A DNA stretch of 64,000 nt, taken from positions 116,236,829 through 116,300,828 of the forward strand of contig NC_051063.1 in NCBI RefSeq assembly GCF_004664715.2. The letters are read 5' to 3'. The notes beneath the pieces were generated by a model. It saw only the letters and a program-made list of their open reading frames with translations. It was not told the origin of the DNA and ran no database searches. Position numbers and translations under genes: made by a program. This DNA comes from Peromyscus leucopus. Lineage: Eukaryota; Chordata; Mammalia; Rodentia; Cricetidae. Below are positions 1 through 12,345 of this stretch, piece after piece (position 1 is the stretch's first letter; every line of letters begins with the position of its first letter).

Positions 1-985
1 CCAACCCTTGCCCCCCATTACCACCATCCCCTGTTTGTTCATGTAGATCTCATCCATTTCTCTGTTGTTGGGTGTTCCCTGTGTCTTTCTTAGGGTCCTC
101 TTTACTAGGTAGCCACCCTGGAGTTGTGAGTTGCAGTCTGGTTATCCTTTGCTTTACATCTAGTATCCACTTATGAGTGAGTACATACCATGTTTGTTTT
201 TCTGAGTCTGGGTTACCTCACTCAGGATGATTTTTTTGAGATCCACCCATTTGCCTCCAAACCTCATGATGCCATTGTTTTTCTCTGCTGCATAGTACTC
301 CATTGTGTATATGTACCACATTTTATTTATCCATTCTTCAGTTGAAGGGCATCTAGGCTGTTTCCAGGTTCGGGCTATTACAAATAATGCTGCTATGAAC
401 ATAGTTGAGCATATGTCCTTGAGGTATGATTAAACATTTCTTAGGTATATGCCCAAGAGTGATATAGCTGAGTCTTGAGGAAGGTTGATTCCCAATTTTC
501 TAAGAAAGCACCATATTGATTTTCAAAGTGGCTGTACAAGTTTGCATTCCCAACAACAGTGTAGGAGTGTCCACCTTGCTCCACATCCTCTCCAACATAA
601 GCTGTCTTTAGTGTTTTTGATCTTAGCCATTTTGACGGGTGTAAGATGGTATCTCAGAGTCATCTTGATTTGCATTCCCCTGATGATTAAGGATGTTGAG
701 CAATTCCTTAAATGTCTTTCAGCCATTTGAGCTTTTTCTGTTGAGAATTGTCTGTTTAGATCTATAGCCCATTTTTTTATTGGACAGTTGGGTATTTTGA
801 TGTCTAATTTCTTGAGTTCTTTATATGTTCTGGATATCATCCCTCTGTCAGATGTGGGGTTGGTGAAGCTCTTTTCCCATTTTGTAGGCTGTCGTTTTGT
901 CTTGTTGACCATGTCCTTTGCCCTACAAAAGCTTCTCAGTTTCAAGAGGTCCCATTTATTATTTCTCTCAGTGTCTGTGCTACTT
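1..985 (-). mobile_element. L1 LINE 3' part, 5'-truncated, running off the left edge
   Basis: Minus-strand translation gives the C-terminal part of L1 ORF2. About 523-945 includes KRQPTKWEK, NPTSDRGMIS, KKWAIDLNRQFS and TPVKMAKI, and 160-402 includes PSTEEWINKMWYIYTMEYY. The frame is interrupted between these blocks, so this is a dead copy. Similarity stops near 985, where the element is truncated at its 5' end. The 3'UTR would lie left of the window. Confidence 0.92.
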
Positions 986-1111
986 CCAACACATTTATGA
1001 AAAGTCTTTAAACAAATAAAAACATGTAAAATCTAAGCAAAGAATTGGAAGGCATGAAAGAAAACTCAGTGGACATCTTTCTTCTTTTTAAATCTTTATT
1101 TCTCTCCTTTG

Positions 1112-1310
1112 TAGCACAGAGGATTGAAACTTGGGCTTTGTATACAGCAGGCAATGTTTTCTCACTGACACATAACTCTATTCTTCTTTTCATATTTTTT
1201 TCTTTTAAGACTATCTCTCTATAGATTGTTCAGGATGGCCTTGAACTCACCCTATAATCCAGACTTGCCTTGAACTTACAATTCCCCTGCCTCCATTTCT
1301 GTACTAACTG
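1112..1310 (-). mobile_element. Degenerate B1-dID-like SINE
   Basis: The right half resembles an antisense B1 right arm (gttcaggatggccttgaact, then a CTGCCTCC-like segment). The left half resembles an antisense ID/tRNA-derived unit (gattgaaacttgggcttt). On the minus strand the order is B1 then ID, which is that of B1-dID dimers. It is heavily diverged, so two separate old SINEs are also possible. Confidence 0.42.
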
Positions 1311-1319
1311 GCATTTTAG

Positions 1320-2015
1320 TCCCTCATCACCAGATCCAAATCTCAATGGACAACTTCAAGACTAAAGGCATAGTAGCTGAAATGAAGATCCTGATTTGTA
1401 CTTAACAGTGGAATACAAATGACAAAAAATATAAAGGATCAGAGAACTCAGAGACAGATCAGTAGAAGTTGTCCATTTTGAATAGAAAATAAAAAAAACT
1501 GAAAAAGAAACAAGAACAAAGAACTTTCTTAGAGATAGTTCTACTATTACCAGCCTTATTCCCAGAAAATGGAAAGAGAGAGAGGGGCGCTTCAAAGAGT
1601 AGAATGAATAATGATATGGAAATATAGCATATAGATATGATAGGTAATAGGGTGGATTGTTGAATCTACTTTTAAAGAGTAACTTGTTTAAAATGTTTTA
1701 CATTGGTATGGATTTTAGTTTATTGATACAAATTTAAAGTTAATTTTGTTATACTGTATGTATATTTGTATTCTTGTTTAAGGTATTATGTTTATGCAGC
1801 TCATTTAAATTGTTAGGGATAATTAAGAAATACAGATTACTATTTAGTCTTCTATAATAATCAAACTTATAGTCCTGTTGAATTTTCTAGGTACACATAG
1901 ATATAATTCAATTAGGTATACATAGATATAATTCAATTAGGTAGGTAATCTTCAGACACTTCAAAGACCTACAGAATATGGCATTTAAAATATTTTAAAA
2001 ACTTAGACTTTCTGG
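1320..2015. other. AT-rich sequence without a gene
   Basis: No coding exon or confident repeat was seen apart from the short tandem duplication at 1890-1939. Confidence 0.6.
1890..1939. repeat. 25-bp tandem duplication, two copies
   Basis: Units at 1890-1914 and 1915-1939 both read ggta(c/t)acatagatataa and onward. They differ at one base, so this is a recent local duplication. Confidence 0.85.
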
Positions 2016-3170
2016 ACAGTGAGACACGTCTGCTCCTGGTGGCATCAATCTATTTCAGAGAAGATATGAGCATTGATGAAACTGCATATGGAGTTAACTC
2101 TCATTGTGGCAAAAGTTAGCCACTGGGCAAGAAAGTGCCCTCACATTGACTGCTGACAGTATGCTATCCAAAATGGAGAAACAGGACACGAAACAAAGTA
2201 CTACTGATGCTTGCCAAGACAAGTGTGGTTGCAGCTTTGGCAACAGGCATCCTCTGAGGCCAGGACAAAATGGCATCATCACTGAAATGGCTTTGTAATC
2301 CGGAAAAGATACAATGCCCCTTTCTTCAAAGGCAGCTGAACAGACAATTGACTGATGGCTTCTGGTGTGCAGTGAAACAGTAGCTAAAACAATTATTCTT
2401 GAAGGAGTAACTAGGCTGATGGAGTCTAACCTCTCAATAGTGGACTGACATTTAATAAAGAAGATGAAGCCATCCATAAGCCAAGAAGAATGGGAAGCCA
2501 AATTCCAAAACACCAGCAATTTCCAGAATTTAACATCCTGAAACATGACAGGACACTGGTGGAATTCAAGTTTATCTCGTGCATGGAATACTCACACAGA
2601 ATGTGAGCTTGAGCTGTAGGCCTTGTGTACATCCTACTTCACAAATGAGCCTGTCAGATATGCTAAGCCTTTAGGCTGTAGACGATGCCCTAACATGCAG
2701 AGAAACCTCGGGTGACTGTCCAGGCAGCTGGCTGTTTCTGTCATAACTCATTTTTTAGAAGTTGCTTGTTTGTAATTCCTGTTTTATTAGGTAATATTAT
2801 TTCCTTCTCGGGTCTCTGAGAGAGTTGAAGATTAGATAGTTATAGTTACAATTTTCCTTGTTAAGAAATTCAGGAAAGAAACTCACTAAAAGATGTTAAA
2901 TGCATAAATTTGAAAGACATCATAAGGTAGTTTTCTGTTGGTAATATGTTAGGATAGAAAGTGAATTAGGTACATTTTGAACTCACTAAAATAGGATAGA
3001 TAATGGAATATTTTCACTGAATTTGTCAAATGCAAATGGACTAGCCATTGCTGATATATTTATTGCTTGTAAATATTGTCTATAGTGATTGTACTTATTG
3101 TATATAGTTTTTCTTATATTAGTTATAACTTTATTATTTTTTAAATTTTTATTAGACAATAAAGGGGAAA
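2015..3170 (+). mobile_element. ERV internal region, 3' part, non-coding remnant
   Basis: This is the sequence upstream of an LTR. It ends in the purine tract aaaggggaaa at 3161-3170, exactly where the LTR begins, as expected for a retroviral polypurine tract. I recognised no intact gag, pol or env frame in it. The left boundary is uncertain, and no 5' LTR was found. Confidence 0.6.
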
Positions 3171-3645
3171 TGTGATGATATTTTATTTGTGTGTTAATAA
3201 ATAAAGCTTGCCTGTAGATCAGGGGGAAAGAGCCAGCCATTTTAAGTAAACAAAGAAGTCAGGCAGCACATTCCCTTAATCCCTTAGCAAGCAGGATCTC
3301 TGTGTGTTCAAGACCACACTAGGGAATAGAGCCAAGCAGGAGTGACACACTCCTTTAATCTCAATACAAAACATAGAGATCTGGAGGTCTGTACATACAC
3401 ACAGACAGTGGCAGAGCTGTGTAGGAAGGGGATTAAAGTAGCTGGGCTAAGAGCCAATGAGAGGGTAGAAAAGCAAGGCATATAAACCTGGGTAGACAGG
3501 AAGCCACTCTCCTTAGAAGCTGCAGACTTGGTGAGCTGAGGTTAGCTGGTGGCTTTCCGTATTTCCCTGATCTCTCTAAGGCTTTAACTCAATTTTCTGG
3601 CTCCAGATTTTCTATAAATAAGACCGCTTAGAAAATTCATCTACA
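3171..3645 (+). mobile_element. ERV 3' LTR (RMER17/mys-like class, family not certain)
   Basis: The LTR starts TGTGATGATA directly after the polypurine tract and ends ATTCATCTACA, so it has TG...CA ends and is about 475 bp long. An AATAAA lies near 3199-3210 in the opening segment. The middle carries short B1-derived stretches (cccttaatccctt..., ggatctctgtgtgttcaaga), as in the related LTR at 49421-49935. Confidence 0.8.
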
Positions 3646-3649
3646 GATT

Positions 3650-5245
3650 AGTGGCCTGAAAACCTTCCAAATTGTTGGTATGTTTTCCCATACATTTCAG
3701 TGCATGTGGGAATCCCAGACCCAGCACTATGAACAGGTAATATAACACAATGGGAATCCAACTGTGAGTCCTGTCTGATCAAGGACTGTATAAATATTTC
3801 TCATGTGTCTTAAAGATTACTTAAGTCTTACTCATCTTTCCCTTGGTCTGTGTCTGAGTAAACAACTACATAGTCTGTTTCTTAAAAATATCCAAAGCAG
3901 AATGTATTTGGCTCTGGTGATTTCCTCTATTTCCAGCACCCTCCCTGATAGCAAACTATCATTGCTGCATTATGCTATGATTATGCTGGTGGTAGCAGTT
4001 TCCCTCAAAGCTGGCTTTTTAATAGTTGAAAATCTCCAATGACCTAGAAGAAATTGAGGCCACCTTTGAAAGTCAGCATGAAATCTTTCAAGTTGTGAGA
4101 TCTTTCTACTTGCTGAGCCATGGCTGTCCCTTTAAAAGAGGATGAACAGAGGTTAATATGAATTTTATATACTACCTGTCACTGCCTATTTTTATGTAAT
4201 ATATAACTGTGCTGTGTTTCTCAATTTTATACATAGATTACATACATGAGCCTGCAGCTCATGCTTTCAAAAGTATCAGACCAACATGAAAGTCATCAAA
4301 GGCTGTTTTTCCTGTGAGAAAACTGCATTTATGAAAACCATGAGGGGTCTTACTAATACCAAGCAAGAAAAAGTACAGTTAAATCCAAGTCATATCAGGA
4401 GGCCAGGCCATGTGACCAAGGCAAAAATTTCAAATGAGTTCTACTAAAAGCCTAAAATACATAGAGGGCTTTTACAGGTAAATAGTTACTTTAGCTCTCA
4501 ATCAGGGGCACTGTTGGAAGAAAGGACTGTAGGAAATTTTTTTCCCATAGCAGGACTGCTAACAAAGGGGAGACATTATTTGAGCCAATGAATGAACATT
4601 TAAAGGCATTGGAATTTATGTCACTGTTGTTCATACAGCAAGTAAAGGCTATACGACCTAGAACAAAAGATACCTCCTGTAAAGCAGATGAATTTTTGAC
4701 AAATTTTACATTTCCTATTTCACTTTCTATGGGAACTTGGCAAGCATTAAACTCCCCTTTATCTGCCTTTCCTTAACTATCATGAATGAAATAATCATAC
4801 CCAAATCACATGATTATCCTGAGGATTAATGCATGCAAGGACACACAGGGACAGCTTCAAGAGCTTGGTTATTATTAAGGCAGCAATTCTGTCTGTAAAG
4901 CAAGAGTTCCTCTCAATTGAAATTTTCTGTTTTCATCTGTATTTTGGAGGCTCAAAAACCAGGCTCAAATGAACCCAACTGTCTGAGTCAAACACATCTC
5001 TGCAGAGATTTCTGTCTTCTAGCAGTCACAAGCTATATGTGTAAGACTGGGAAATAAATAACTTCCTAGTCTTGAAATATCTCACGAAAGCAATTATGTC
5101 TTATATTTTAGAAAAAGGAATGGGAATAACTATTACATAGGAGTGTGTCAAGTATGTTTTTTAATGTTCAAAGTCTTATAGCTAGTTCAGCTCATTTGGT
5201 TTTACAGAGCATCTACTGGATGTGACAAGATCTCTATCATCAGAT
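3650..5245. other. Intergenic sequence, no gene seen
   Basis: No exon-like frame was found. A weak MIR (plus, about 4720-4850, with ttggcaagcattaa, then cctttccttaact, then gaggattaatg) is the only recognisable old repeat. Confidence 0.55.
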
Positions 5246-5248
5246 GGT

Positions 5249-5662
5249 GTCCTAGTTAGGGTTACTATTGCTATGATCTAACACCATGACCAAGGCAACT
5301 TGGGGGGTAAAGGGTTTATTCAGCTTATACTTCCTTGTGACTGTTCAACGTTGAGGGAAATCAGGATAGGAATTCAAAACAGGGCAGGATTCTGGAGGCA
5401 GGAACTGATGCAGAAGCCATGGAGGAATGATGCTTACTGGCTTGTTCCTCATGTTTTATTCAGCCTGCTTGTTTTTTAAAATAGAACCCATGACTACCAG
5501 CCCAGTGGTGGTTCCACCCCAAATAGGCTGGGGCCTCCCCCATCAATCACAAATTAAGAAAATATCTTACAGCAGGATCTTACGAAGGCATTTTCTCATT
5601 TGAGGTTCCCTCCTTTCAGATAACTGTAGTTTGTGTCAAATTGACATAAAACTAATCAGCAC
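5249..5662 (+). mobile_element. MaLR LTR, MT type
   Basis: The order of blocks matches the MT LTR: gttagggttactattgct, ccatgaccaaggcaactt, agggtttattcagctta, a 'gcagaagccatggagg' block, 'catcaatcacaaattaag' and the terminal 'gtcaaattgacataaaact'. It is moderately diverged. Confidence 0.85.
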
Positions 5663-6188
5663 AGATGGCCTATAATATATCAAGGGAGACAATTCTTTCT
5701 AGTAATTCTGTGTGGAAAGTTCATAAAAGGAAAATGTCCAAAGGAACAGGCAGAACTAGGAGAGGGGACTAACTTCACTCGGGGGTACAAGTGTGCTTTA
5801 CAGAGAAAGTTTGATCTAAGTACAGTGTGTGTGTGTGTAAGTCCAGATTTTCTACAGAAGACAGTTTGTATAAAATCGCAAAAACAAGTGCTTAATTTGA
5901 GTTATCTGCAGACATTTTTAAGTTGGCCATGATCTCAGAATAATAAACTAGGGAAGAGAATCTTTTTTTTTTTTTAATGAAAGGACTGTACCATCCTACA
6001 CTGTATTCCTATGTCATAAGATGAGAAACAACATGTAGATAAAAGAAATCAAGGTGAGCAACATGACCTTGGGCAAAGAGCTATTGAGAATTTGTCTCTT
6101 TACCTATAAAATAGGTGAAATGTCATCATTACTTTATTAGCTATATAAGGAATTACTACCCTGAAAACCCTCTTTAAACTACAATTTT
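5663..6188. other. Intergenic sequence with a probable MIR
   Basis: No gene was seen. About 6055-6150 resembles a plus-strand MIR core (gaccttgggcaaagagc followed by a tttacctataaaataggtg block). Confidence 0.45.
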
Positions 6189-6189
6189 A

Positions 6190-6310
6190 GGGCTGATGAG
6201 ATAGACCAGCAGATACAGGCATTTGCTACAAAAGCCTGACAGCCTGAGTTGGATCCCTGGAACCCCATGGTAGAGGGAGAAAAACAACTCTTACAGGTCT
6301 TCTTCTAACA
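6190..6310 (+). mobile_element. RSINE1/B4-like SINE fragment
   Basis: It has a tRNA-like head (gggctgatgagatagacc, gcctgagttggatccctgg) followed by the 'ggtagagggagaaaaacaac' and 'ggtcttcttctaac' blocks of RSINE1-type elements. Confidence 0.6.
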
Positions 6311-7480
6311 GAGAAGTTTAAACCCTATGAATCTACACAGTTGTTAAATTTTAATGAATGTTAACATAAACCTGATTATTTATAAATTGTTAACACTAGA
6401 TAATTGTAAACAGTTATATTCATAAAGGAATGGAAAAAAGTGTCCTAACTAAAATGAGAACAGAATATATGACTCCCACAGAAGTACTCTGGAAAGTATG
6501 ATTGGTCTGATAAAATTCAAAAATTGTTGAATAGCTTTCAAAATGTTTAGTAACTAAGAAGAAAAAAAAAAACAACCCAATCACTTCTATAATGACTTTC
6601 CAACTGCAAAGTTTGGAGGAAAACCTTTAATAGGAACAAGTATTGTGGCAGAGTAAGTGATTTAGTGGGGGTAAAACGGTACTTTGAACGAAACTTAAAA
6701 ATGAGGATGGAAATATAAAGCAATATACAAGGAGGAAATAGAGGCCAAGGGAGTGTAAAGCATAGGAAATAAAAATGGTGCACCTTCCCAGGGAGACTAA
6801 AGGGAAGTGAAAGATGCACAAAACAGAACAGCTTCAGCCTGAGCAATTCAAATGCAATGACTCCAAGGAGGAGGGGCCAGAAGATCTTCAAGAAAGAATA
6901 GCTGCAACAAGATATTGCAAAGAAGGTCTTGATGGTCAAATGAAGAAGAAAGGCCTGAGTTGTTTTGTTTGGGAGTGTTCTACAAGCTCCACAAGCCTTC
7001 CAGGATACTTACAACATTTTTCTTTCTTCCTAACATGTGTGCATGTGTGCATGTGTGGAGCAGGTTATGTTTTATGTAATAAATTGCCTTGAAACCATAG
7101 TGTTTAGTTCTCTGGATTATGACAGCTTGTAAAAGCTTATTAATCACCTGGGTATATTATAAATAAACTAAAATGCTTAATTATTCAACTGATTCAATCT
7201 TTTACTCAATCAGTCCCCTTCCTGATGCCAGGCTGGATGTTATGAGTATAAAGTGACAAAGCCACTGTTCTGCCTTTGAGGTGCTTACAGGCAATGTAGG
7301 ATAATGTTCAGAGGATTTTATAAGAATGTCACATGCTGCGTGTATGGGAGATGCAGAGTTTTAAGAATCTCGGGGCAGGAACATTTTGTCAGAAATTAGA
7401 GTGGCAATGGATCAGAATGACTATCAGTGAAGGATTTCCAGGAAGGCTTTCTGGAGTAGATGCAGTCTTACCTAGGAGCT
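6310..7480. other. Intergenic sequence, no gene seen
   Basis: AT-rich. Frames of 90-130 codons occur here by chance only; none shows a domain, splice context or codon bias that I recognise. Confidence 0.55.
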
Positions 7481-7620
7481 TCTTTTCTTCTCCTTCTCCT
7501 TCTCCTTCTCCTTCTCCTTCTCCTTCTCCTTCTCCTTCTCCTCCTCCTCCTCCTTCTCCTTTCTTCTTCTTCTTCTTCTTCTTCTTCTTCTTCTTCTTCT
7601 TCTTCTTCTTCTTCTTCTTT
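7481..7620. repeat. Polypyrimidine microsatellite: (TTCTCC)n then (TTC)n
   Basis: About 70 bp of a TTCTCC/CTC hexamer repeat runs into about 60 bp of near-perfect TTC trinucleotide repeat. The strand is pure pyrimidine throughout. Confidence 0.97.
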
Positions 7621-7977
7621 TATTTTTTTATATTGTCCATTCCAAACATTTCATAAGCACTTGGAACTTTTTTTTAATACAAGCAGACCATAGAAATCAC
7701 TAAGTCACTGTCAGAAAAGAACCTCCACTGTGTCATTGTATCACAAGGTGACACATGAACAAAAAGAAAGTAAGTCTGCAAGGCAATATTTACATTTGCA
7801 AAAGGGTGCTCTACAACCCGAACTGTGAAAGCAAGCACACCGGGGCACTTCGTTCTCATTCTAACCCAGAGTGATAACTGTTTTTCATTCAGTTGATGGG
7901 AGTTCATTGTGACTGGCTAGCTTACAGAGGGAAGTGGAAGGGTAAGATAGAAAGTCAAGTCTCAAGAATACCTGGCA

Positions 7978-8156
7978 CTGGGTGGTGGTGGCGCACGCCT
8001 TTAATCCCAGCACTCGGGAGGCAGAGGCAGGCAGATCTCTGTGAGTTCAAGGCCAGCCTGGTCTCCAAAGCGAGTTCCAGGAAAGGCACAAAGCTACATA
8101 GAGAAACCCCATCTTGAAAAACAAAACAAACAAACAACAACAACCAACCAAACAAA
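7978..8156 (+). mobile_element. B1 SINE with 14-bp target duplication
   Basis: It is full length, from the ggtggtggcgcacgcc head through ggaggcagaggcaggcagat to an A/C-rich tail. The flanks share AAGAATACCTGGCA at 7964-7977 and 8157-8170. The near-identity to the consensus marks a fairly recent insertion. Confidence 0.96.
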
Positions 8157-8170
8157 AAGAATACCTGGCA

Positions 8171-9860
8171 TGGGGGTTGTTGGGCAACAAGCATGTTCAC
8201 AAGAATTTTACAAGAAAGGAAGATGTATAGAATACTTGGCCTTTGGCAGGCTGACAGCTTATTGAAAAGAGTGTTTCTCAGAGTCACCCGATCTAACAGA
8301 CTAACATTTATCTTCAATTTATTCAATGATTATTTTCTTCATTAAGTGAAAATCCAAGGAATATTAGTGTCTCACATGGACAAGGCTCTAAGTGTGAGCA
8401 CTGAACAAGACTGACCTGATTCATTCTCTCATTCAGCTTTAATGGAGGCTATATAATATCATCACCACAGCCCTGGAGAGCTCAAGAGAAACCCTTATCC
8501 CAAGTTAGAAGTAGAGACTCTTCCCTGGGAAATGCATCCTTGGAAAGTCTGCCAGGCTCCTGAGAATCACTCTGTCAAATCCTCGCCGGCACAAAGGATG
8601 CAAATCTTCAACCAGATATTCTGGGAGAAATTTTTTTCTTTCTTTCCCAAACCATACACCAAGCAAATGTCCTCACTGTGAAGGCTTCATTAAGCCCGGG
8701 AGCAGAATGTACTCCGGGAAAGTGTACCTTTGAAGTCAAATATACCTAGGCTGAAATATTAGCCTCAAAGGTTTAGTCCTAGGACAGCCACTTGCATTTC
8801 TCAGTCCTTATTTTCATTCTCTCTCCAGAAGAATAAAGGAAAGCTTAGTTAATTCAGAGTTGTGATGAGGATGCAGTATGCTAACCTATGCTAATATGAG
8901 AGCATAATAATAGCTACTATGCTAATTGAAGACAGAATGTTGCAGTCAGTGTACTGCTACCCTACACTTCAACTTCCCATCTATTTGTCAGTTCATGTGT
9001 TAACACTTTCTTAATGTCCATAAGCAGACTGTGGAGCTCAGATGTCTCCTCTGTTCTCATCCTTCTTAAATTCAATTCTTTCTATTTTTCTCAGTCTGAG
9101 TGCTTTCCCACCAATCTACAACCTGCTTGGGCTGGGTAGCATATCTTCTGGGTCCATGGAAGCCCCTTGCAATAACACTGCTTGGAACATTTTAGCTGCT
9201 TTCCCCTCTAATAACTCTTGGACTCACTCGTCTTGACTTTTTCCACAAACAAGAGGTGAGCACAGAGCTCAGGGAGGAAATTCCTTGCTAAGAGGAGGAC
9301 AAATCAACAGAGATTTGCAGATCTTAAGCATCCTCTTTAATAAGACAGACTGCTTGAGAAGCCTCTGCCTCAGTCAGAGGAAGTATTTCCTGCACAGCGA
9401 GAGCCTATGAATTTGTAAAATGAGTGGTCATACTTTTGGCAGCCAAAACAAAGAAGAAAATATGAATATTTACAAGATTTTATGTTGGAAAGAAAAAGGC
9501 AAAGACAAGCATTAGGGAAGCATCATTATCCCTGGTACTAAAACCAGAGAGTTATTTCTCTAGGGCCTCACAGAGAGGACAGCATTTAATTTAATTAACA
9601 ATGCCAGCAAGACCATCTTTGCTGTAAATTCAGCAAACAACAAAAAGGCCATAGCCAGGAAATCTGGGAGCTTTTTTTCTGGCCATTTGCAACTGTGAGA
9701 GAGACTGTTCTGTATCTGGGGAACAAATGGAGAACATAATCTTCAAAAAATCATCCATAAATACTATTTTTTTTTCCGAGTCCATTTGGTAAATGCATGA
9801 CTTTGACAATCTACTCCCTGAAGAAAATAACAGCACTTTTGTTTAGTTATTAAGAACCAG
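8171..9860. other. Intergenic sequence with one probable MIR
   Basis: No gene was seen. About 8710-8910 resembles a plus-strand MIR (ggacagccacttgcattt, then tcagtccttattttcat). The rest is unique to my eye. Confidence 0.5.
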
Positions 9861-9865
9861 AGCTG

Positions 9866-10400
9866 AGTTGTGGGGTAACCTTTACACACTGCTGGTAAGA
9901 ATGTCAACACATGAAGTCACTATGGAAATCAGTACAAAGGCTCCTTAAACAACTAAAAGGAGACGGACCTTGGGCAAGAAAAATAGCTCAGTGTCCTGGG
10001 AAGATGGCTTATTCAACAGAATTCTCCCCATGCAAGCATAAAGACCTAAACAGGATCTTAGAAATGCCAGGCATGGTAGCAGGTATTTGTTCTGGTAAAT
10101 GGAGAGACATCTGAGGTTTGCTAGCCTTGGAGGCTAGCTAAATCAGTGACCTCTAGGACACTGAGAAACCTGTCTCACAAAACAAGAACAGAGTCCTGAA
10201 GAATGACTCCCAAAGTTCAACTCTGCCCTCCATATGCATGTGCCCGTGCACACATATGAAGCCACAAGAAAATACAATTGTTCATATAGTGAGAACAGCC
10301 ACATGATCCAGCTGTATTACCCCTACAAATATCCCCAAAGAAATCTAGGCCCATATACCACAAAGACACTTGTTCTTCAGATAGAAGCAGATACTGAGGT
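9866..10400 (+). mobile_element. Old L1 ORF2 fragment, split by a B4 SINE
   Basis: About 9870-9960 (cactgctggtaagaatgtc, then actatggaaatcagtac) and 10265-10400 (acatgatccagctgt, then the ccccaaagaaat block) are adjacent parts of the L1 ORF2 3' region. They are separated by an inserted SINE. Divergence is high. Confidence 0.65.
9961..10262 (+). mobile_element. B4 SINE inserted in old L1
   Basis: Blocks run in B4 order: a degenerate ID-like head, ccaggcatggtagcaggta, agcctt(gg)aggctagct, gagaaacctgtctcacaaaa, gaatgactcccaaagttc, ending in ccatatgcatgtgcccgtgc. Confidence 0.65.
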
Positions 10401-10465
10401 CCAGAGGGCATCTACAGAGAGGCTCCACATTCCTGTGTCCCCATATAAGGAACTGAGCAGAGACA

Positions 10466-10847
10466 TGTAGCTGGAGTTTTCCTGTGTCCTGGCCTGCCAG
10501 CAGTTGGGGCAAATCTCTTCCACTATCGTCCCCCAAGTAAACACAAAGAGACTTATATTACTTATAAACTGTATGGCTGTGGCAGGCTTCTTGCTATCTG
10601 TTCTTATATATTAAGTTAACCCATTTCCATAAATCTATACCTTGCCACATGACTTGTAGCTTACTGGTATCTTACACCATGCTTCTCCTCACGGTGGCAG
10701 TGTCTCTCTGACTCCGCCTTCCTGTTCCCCCAATTCTCCTCTCTGCTAGTCTCGCCTATACTTCCTGACTGGCTACTTGCCAATCAGCGTTTTGTTTATC
10801 AATCAATCATAGCAATACATTTACAGCATAGAGAACATCCCACAGCA
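10466..10847 (-). mobile_element. Solo class II ERV LTR with exact 6-bp target duplication
   Basis: Read on the minus strand the LTR starts TGCTGTGGGATGTTC and ends ...CCAGCTACA, so it has TG...CA ends over 382 bp. The direct repeat GAGACA sits at 10460-10465 and 10848-10853. A 6-bp duplication is the class II (ERVK) signature. The same LTR family recurs at 24095-24234 and 53846-54191. Confidence 0.93.
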
Positions 10848-10904
10848 GAGACACACCATTGTTCCCACAGAAGCAGTCCATGGTTCATTAAGAGAGTATG
10901 ATTT

Positions 10905-11250
10905 CAAGTACAGAGAGAAGGTCCAGTGAGTAAAGAATTTGCCATGCAAATGTAAGAACCCAAGGGAGTCTCCAGACTCTACATAGAGCCAGACACACAG
11001 CACACATTTGCAAGACCACTGCTCTTACAGCAAGATGGGAGGCAGAGACAGGAGAATCCTTGGAAGCTCTCAGGCCAACCAGCCTGCAACTACAAGAGAA
11101 AGCAACAAACACACTCTGCCTCAAGCACAGTAGATGACAAGGACTAACACCCAAGGATCTTCTCTGACCTCAATTCACATGTTGTGGAGTGTGTGCAAGC
11201 ACCCACAATTACACACAGGAATAGGTACGCATACATAGTGATTATACATA
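10905..11250 (+). mobile_element. B4 SINE
   Basis: An ID-like head (tccagtgagtaaagaattt) is followed by 'agatgggaggcagagacagg', 'ccaaccagcctgcaac' and a 'ggactaacacccaaggatct' block, ending in a CA-rich tail. It is diverged. Confidence 0.6.
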
Positions 11251-11346
11251 TATCACACACACATACACACATACATGCACACACATGCAGAGAGAGAGAG
11301 AGGGAGGGAGGGAGGGAGGGATGGAGGGAGGGAGGGAGGGAGAGAA
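11251..11346. repeat. CA/TA repeat running into (GGGA)n
   Basis: A cacacacata-type stretch is followed by gagagagaga and then repeated gggagggaggga units, making a G-rich purine tract. Confidence 0.92.
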
Positions 11347-11769
11347 GAGGGGTCAGAGGAAACAAGCTTAGCAGCTCAAGGATTCCCTGTACAAAAAGTT
11401 GAGGTTTTTATGTCACTTCACTGTGGGCTTTTGGCTGCATAATGTGAGCTTTTGTTTGACTTGTCTGGCCTGGGTTTTTCTGTGCATGCTCTATCTACTA
11501 CAGGAAGGTCTACACACAACTTCATATATCACATTTCTCCTTAGTGTCTTAAGACTCCAGGTAGGAGTGTTCTGGTATTGTAATGAGCCAGAGGCATATT
11601 GTCCTGTGCAAGTGAATGCTTTTAGATGGCCTTGTGGAGTGGAAGGGGGAGGTCCTCTTTGCCCACTGTTTGTTTTTTATATTCAGATTTAGTAAGGATT
11701 TGCTTAAGGCCAGACATCTCCCCTCTTCTTTTGCCTTATATTCATATTTCACAGTGCAGGATTCACAAT
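11347..11769. other. Intergenic sequence, no gene seen
   Basis: Frames of under 100 codons only. None shows similarity that I recognise. Confidence 0.5.
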
Positions 11770-12070
11770 AAACAAGATATGGGATCAGTCTAGCTATCAT
11801 CAACAGATGAATGGATAAAGAAAATTGATAGATATACACAATGGAACACTATTCAGCTGTAAAGAATGAAGCTATGGTGTTTCAGAAAAATGGATGGAAC
11901 TGAAGATTATTGTGTTAAGTGAAATAATTAGACCCAGAAAGGCAAATGTATCATGTTTTTTTTCCTATGTGTGTGTTGTGAAAACAGAATGAACAATGTG
12001 GGGGTCATTAAAATCTAAAGAGAATACGAAGGAGAGGATCAGAGAGTCATGGGGATAAATAATATAAAAA
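11770..12070 (+). mobile_element. Old L1 ORF2 3' fragment
   Basis: Blocks catcaacagatgaatggat, atacacaatggaacacta and aaaaatggatggaactg match the last part of L1 ORF2 at the DNA level. It is interrupted by stops and heavily diverged. Confidence 0.75.
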
Positions 12071-12204
12071 TATCAGGCTTTCTCACATATACAAAATATA
12101 TATGTGTAGTTGTATATATATTTTATGTCATATATATGAGTGATATGTTCATTAAAATCAATAAATATATTGAAAAATCTCATACAAGTCATACAAAATA
12201 ATCC

Positions 12205-12345
12205 AGACTCTGGACTCATATAAATCTGACTACTGTTAATTTTGTGAATATGAAAAAGAGCAGTGAAATTCTATATGACTCCATGTTCTCATCTATAGAA
12301 TGGGGTAGCTGCAGAATCCCGTCACTTTTAAAGGAGGAAATCACT
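12205..12345 (+). mobile_element. MIR SINE remnant
   Basis: A core-like stretch (cagactctggactcatataa, then tctcatctatagaatgggg) resembles the MIR core and its downstream block. Confidence 0.5.

Noticed and set aside
2094..2546. 150-codon minus-strand frame
   Set aside because: It lies antisense inside the internal remnant of the ERV at 2015-3170 and resembles no viral or host protein that I know.
7333..7693. Frames full of Ser/Pro/Phe or Leu repeats
   Set aside because: Translations of the TTCTCC/TTC microsatellite, not proteins.
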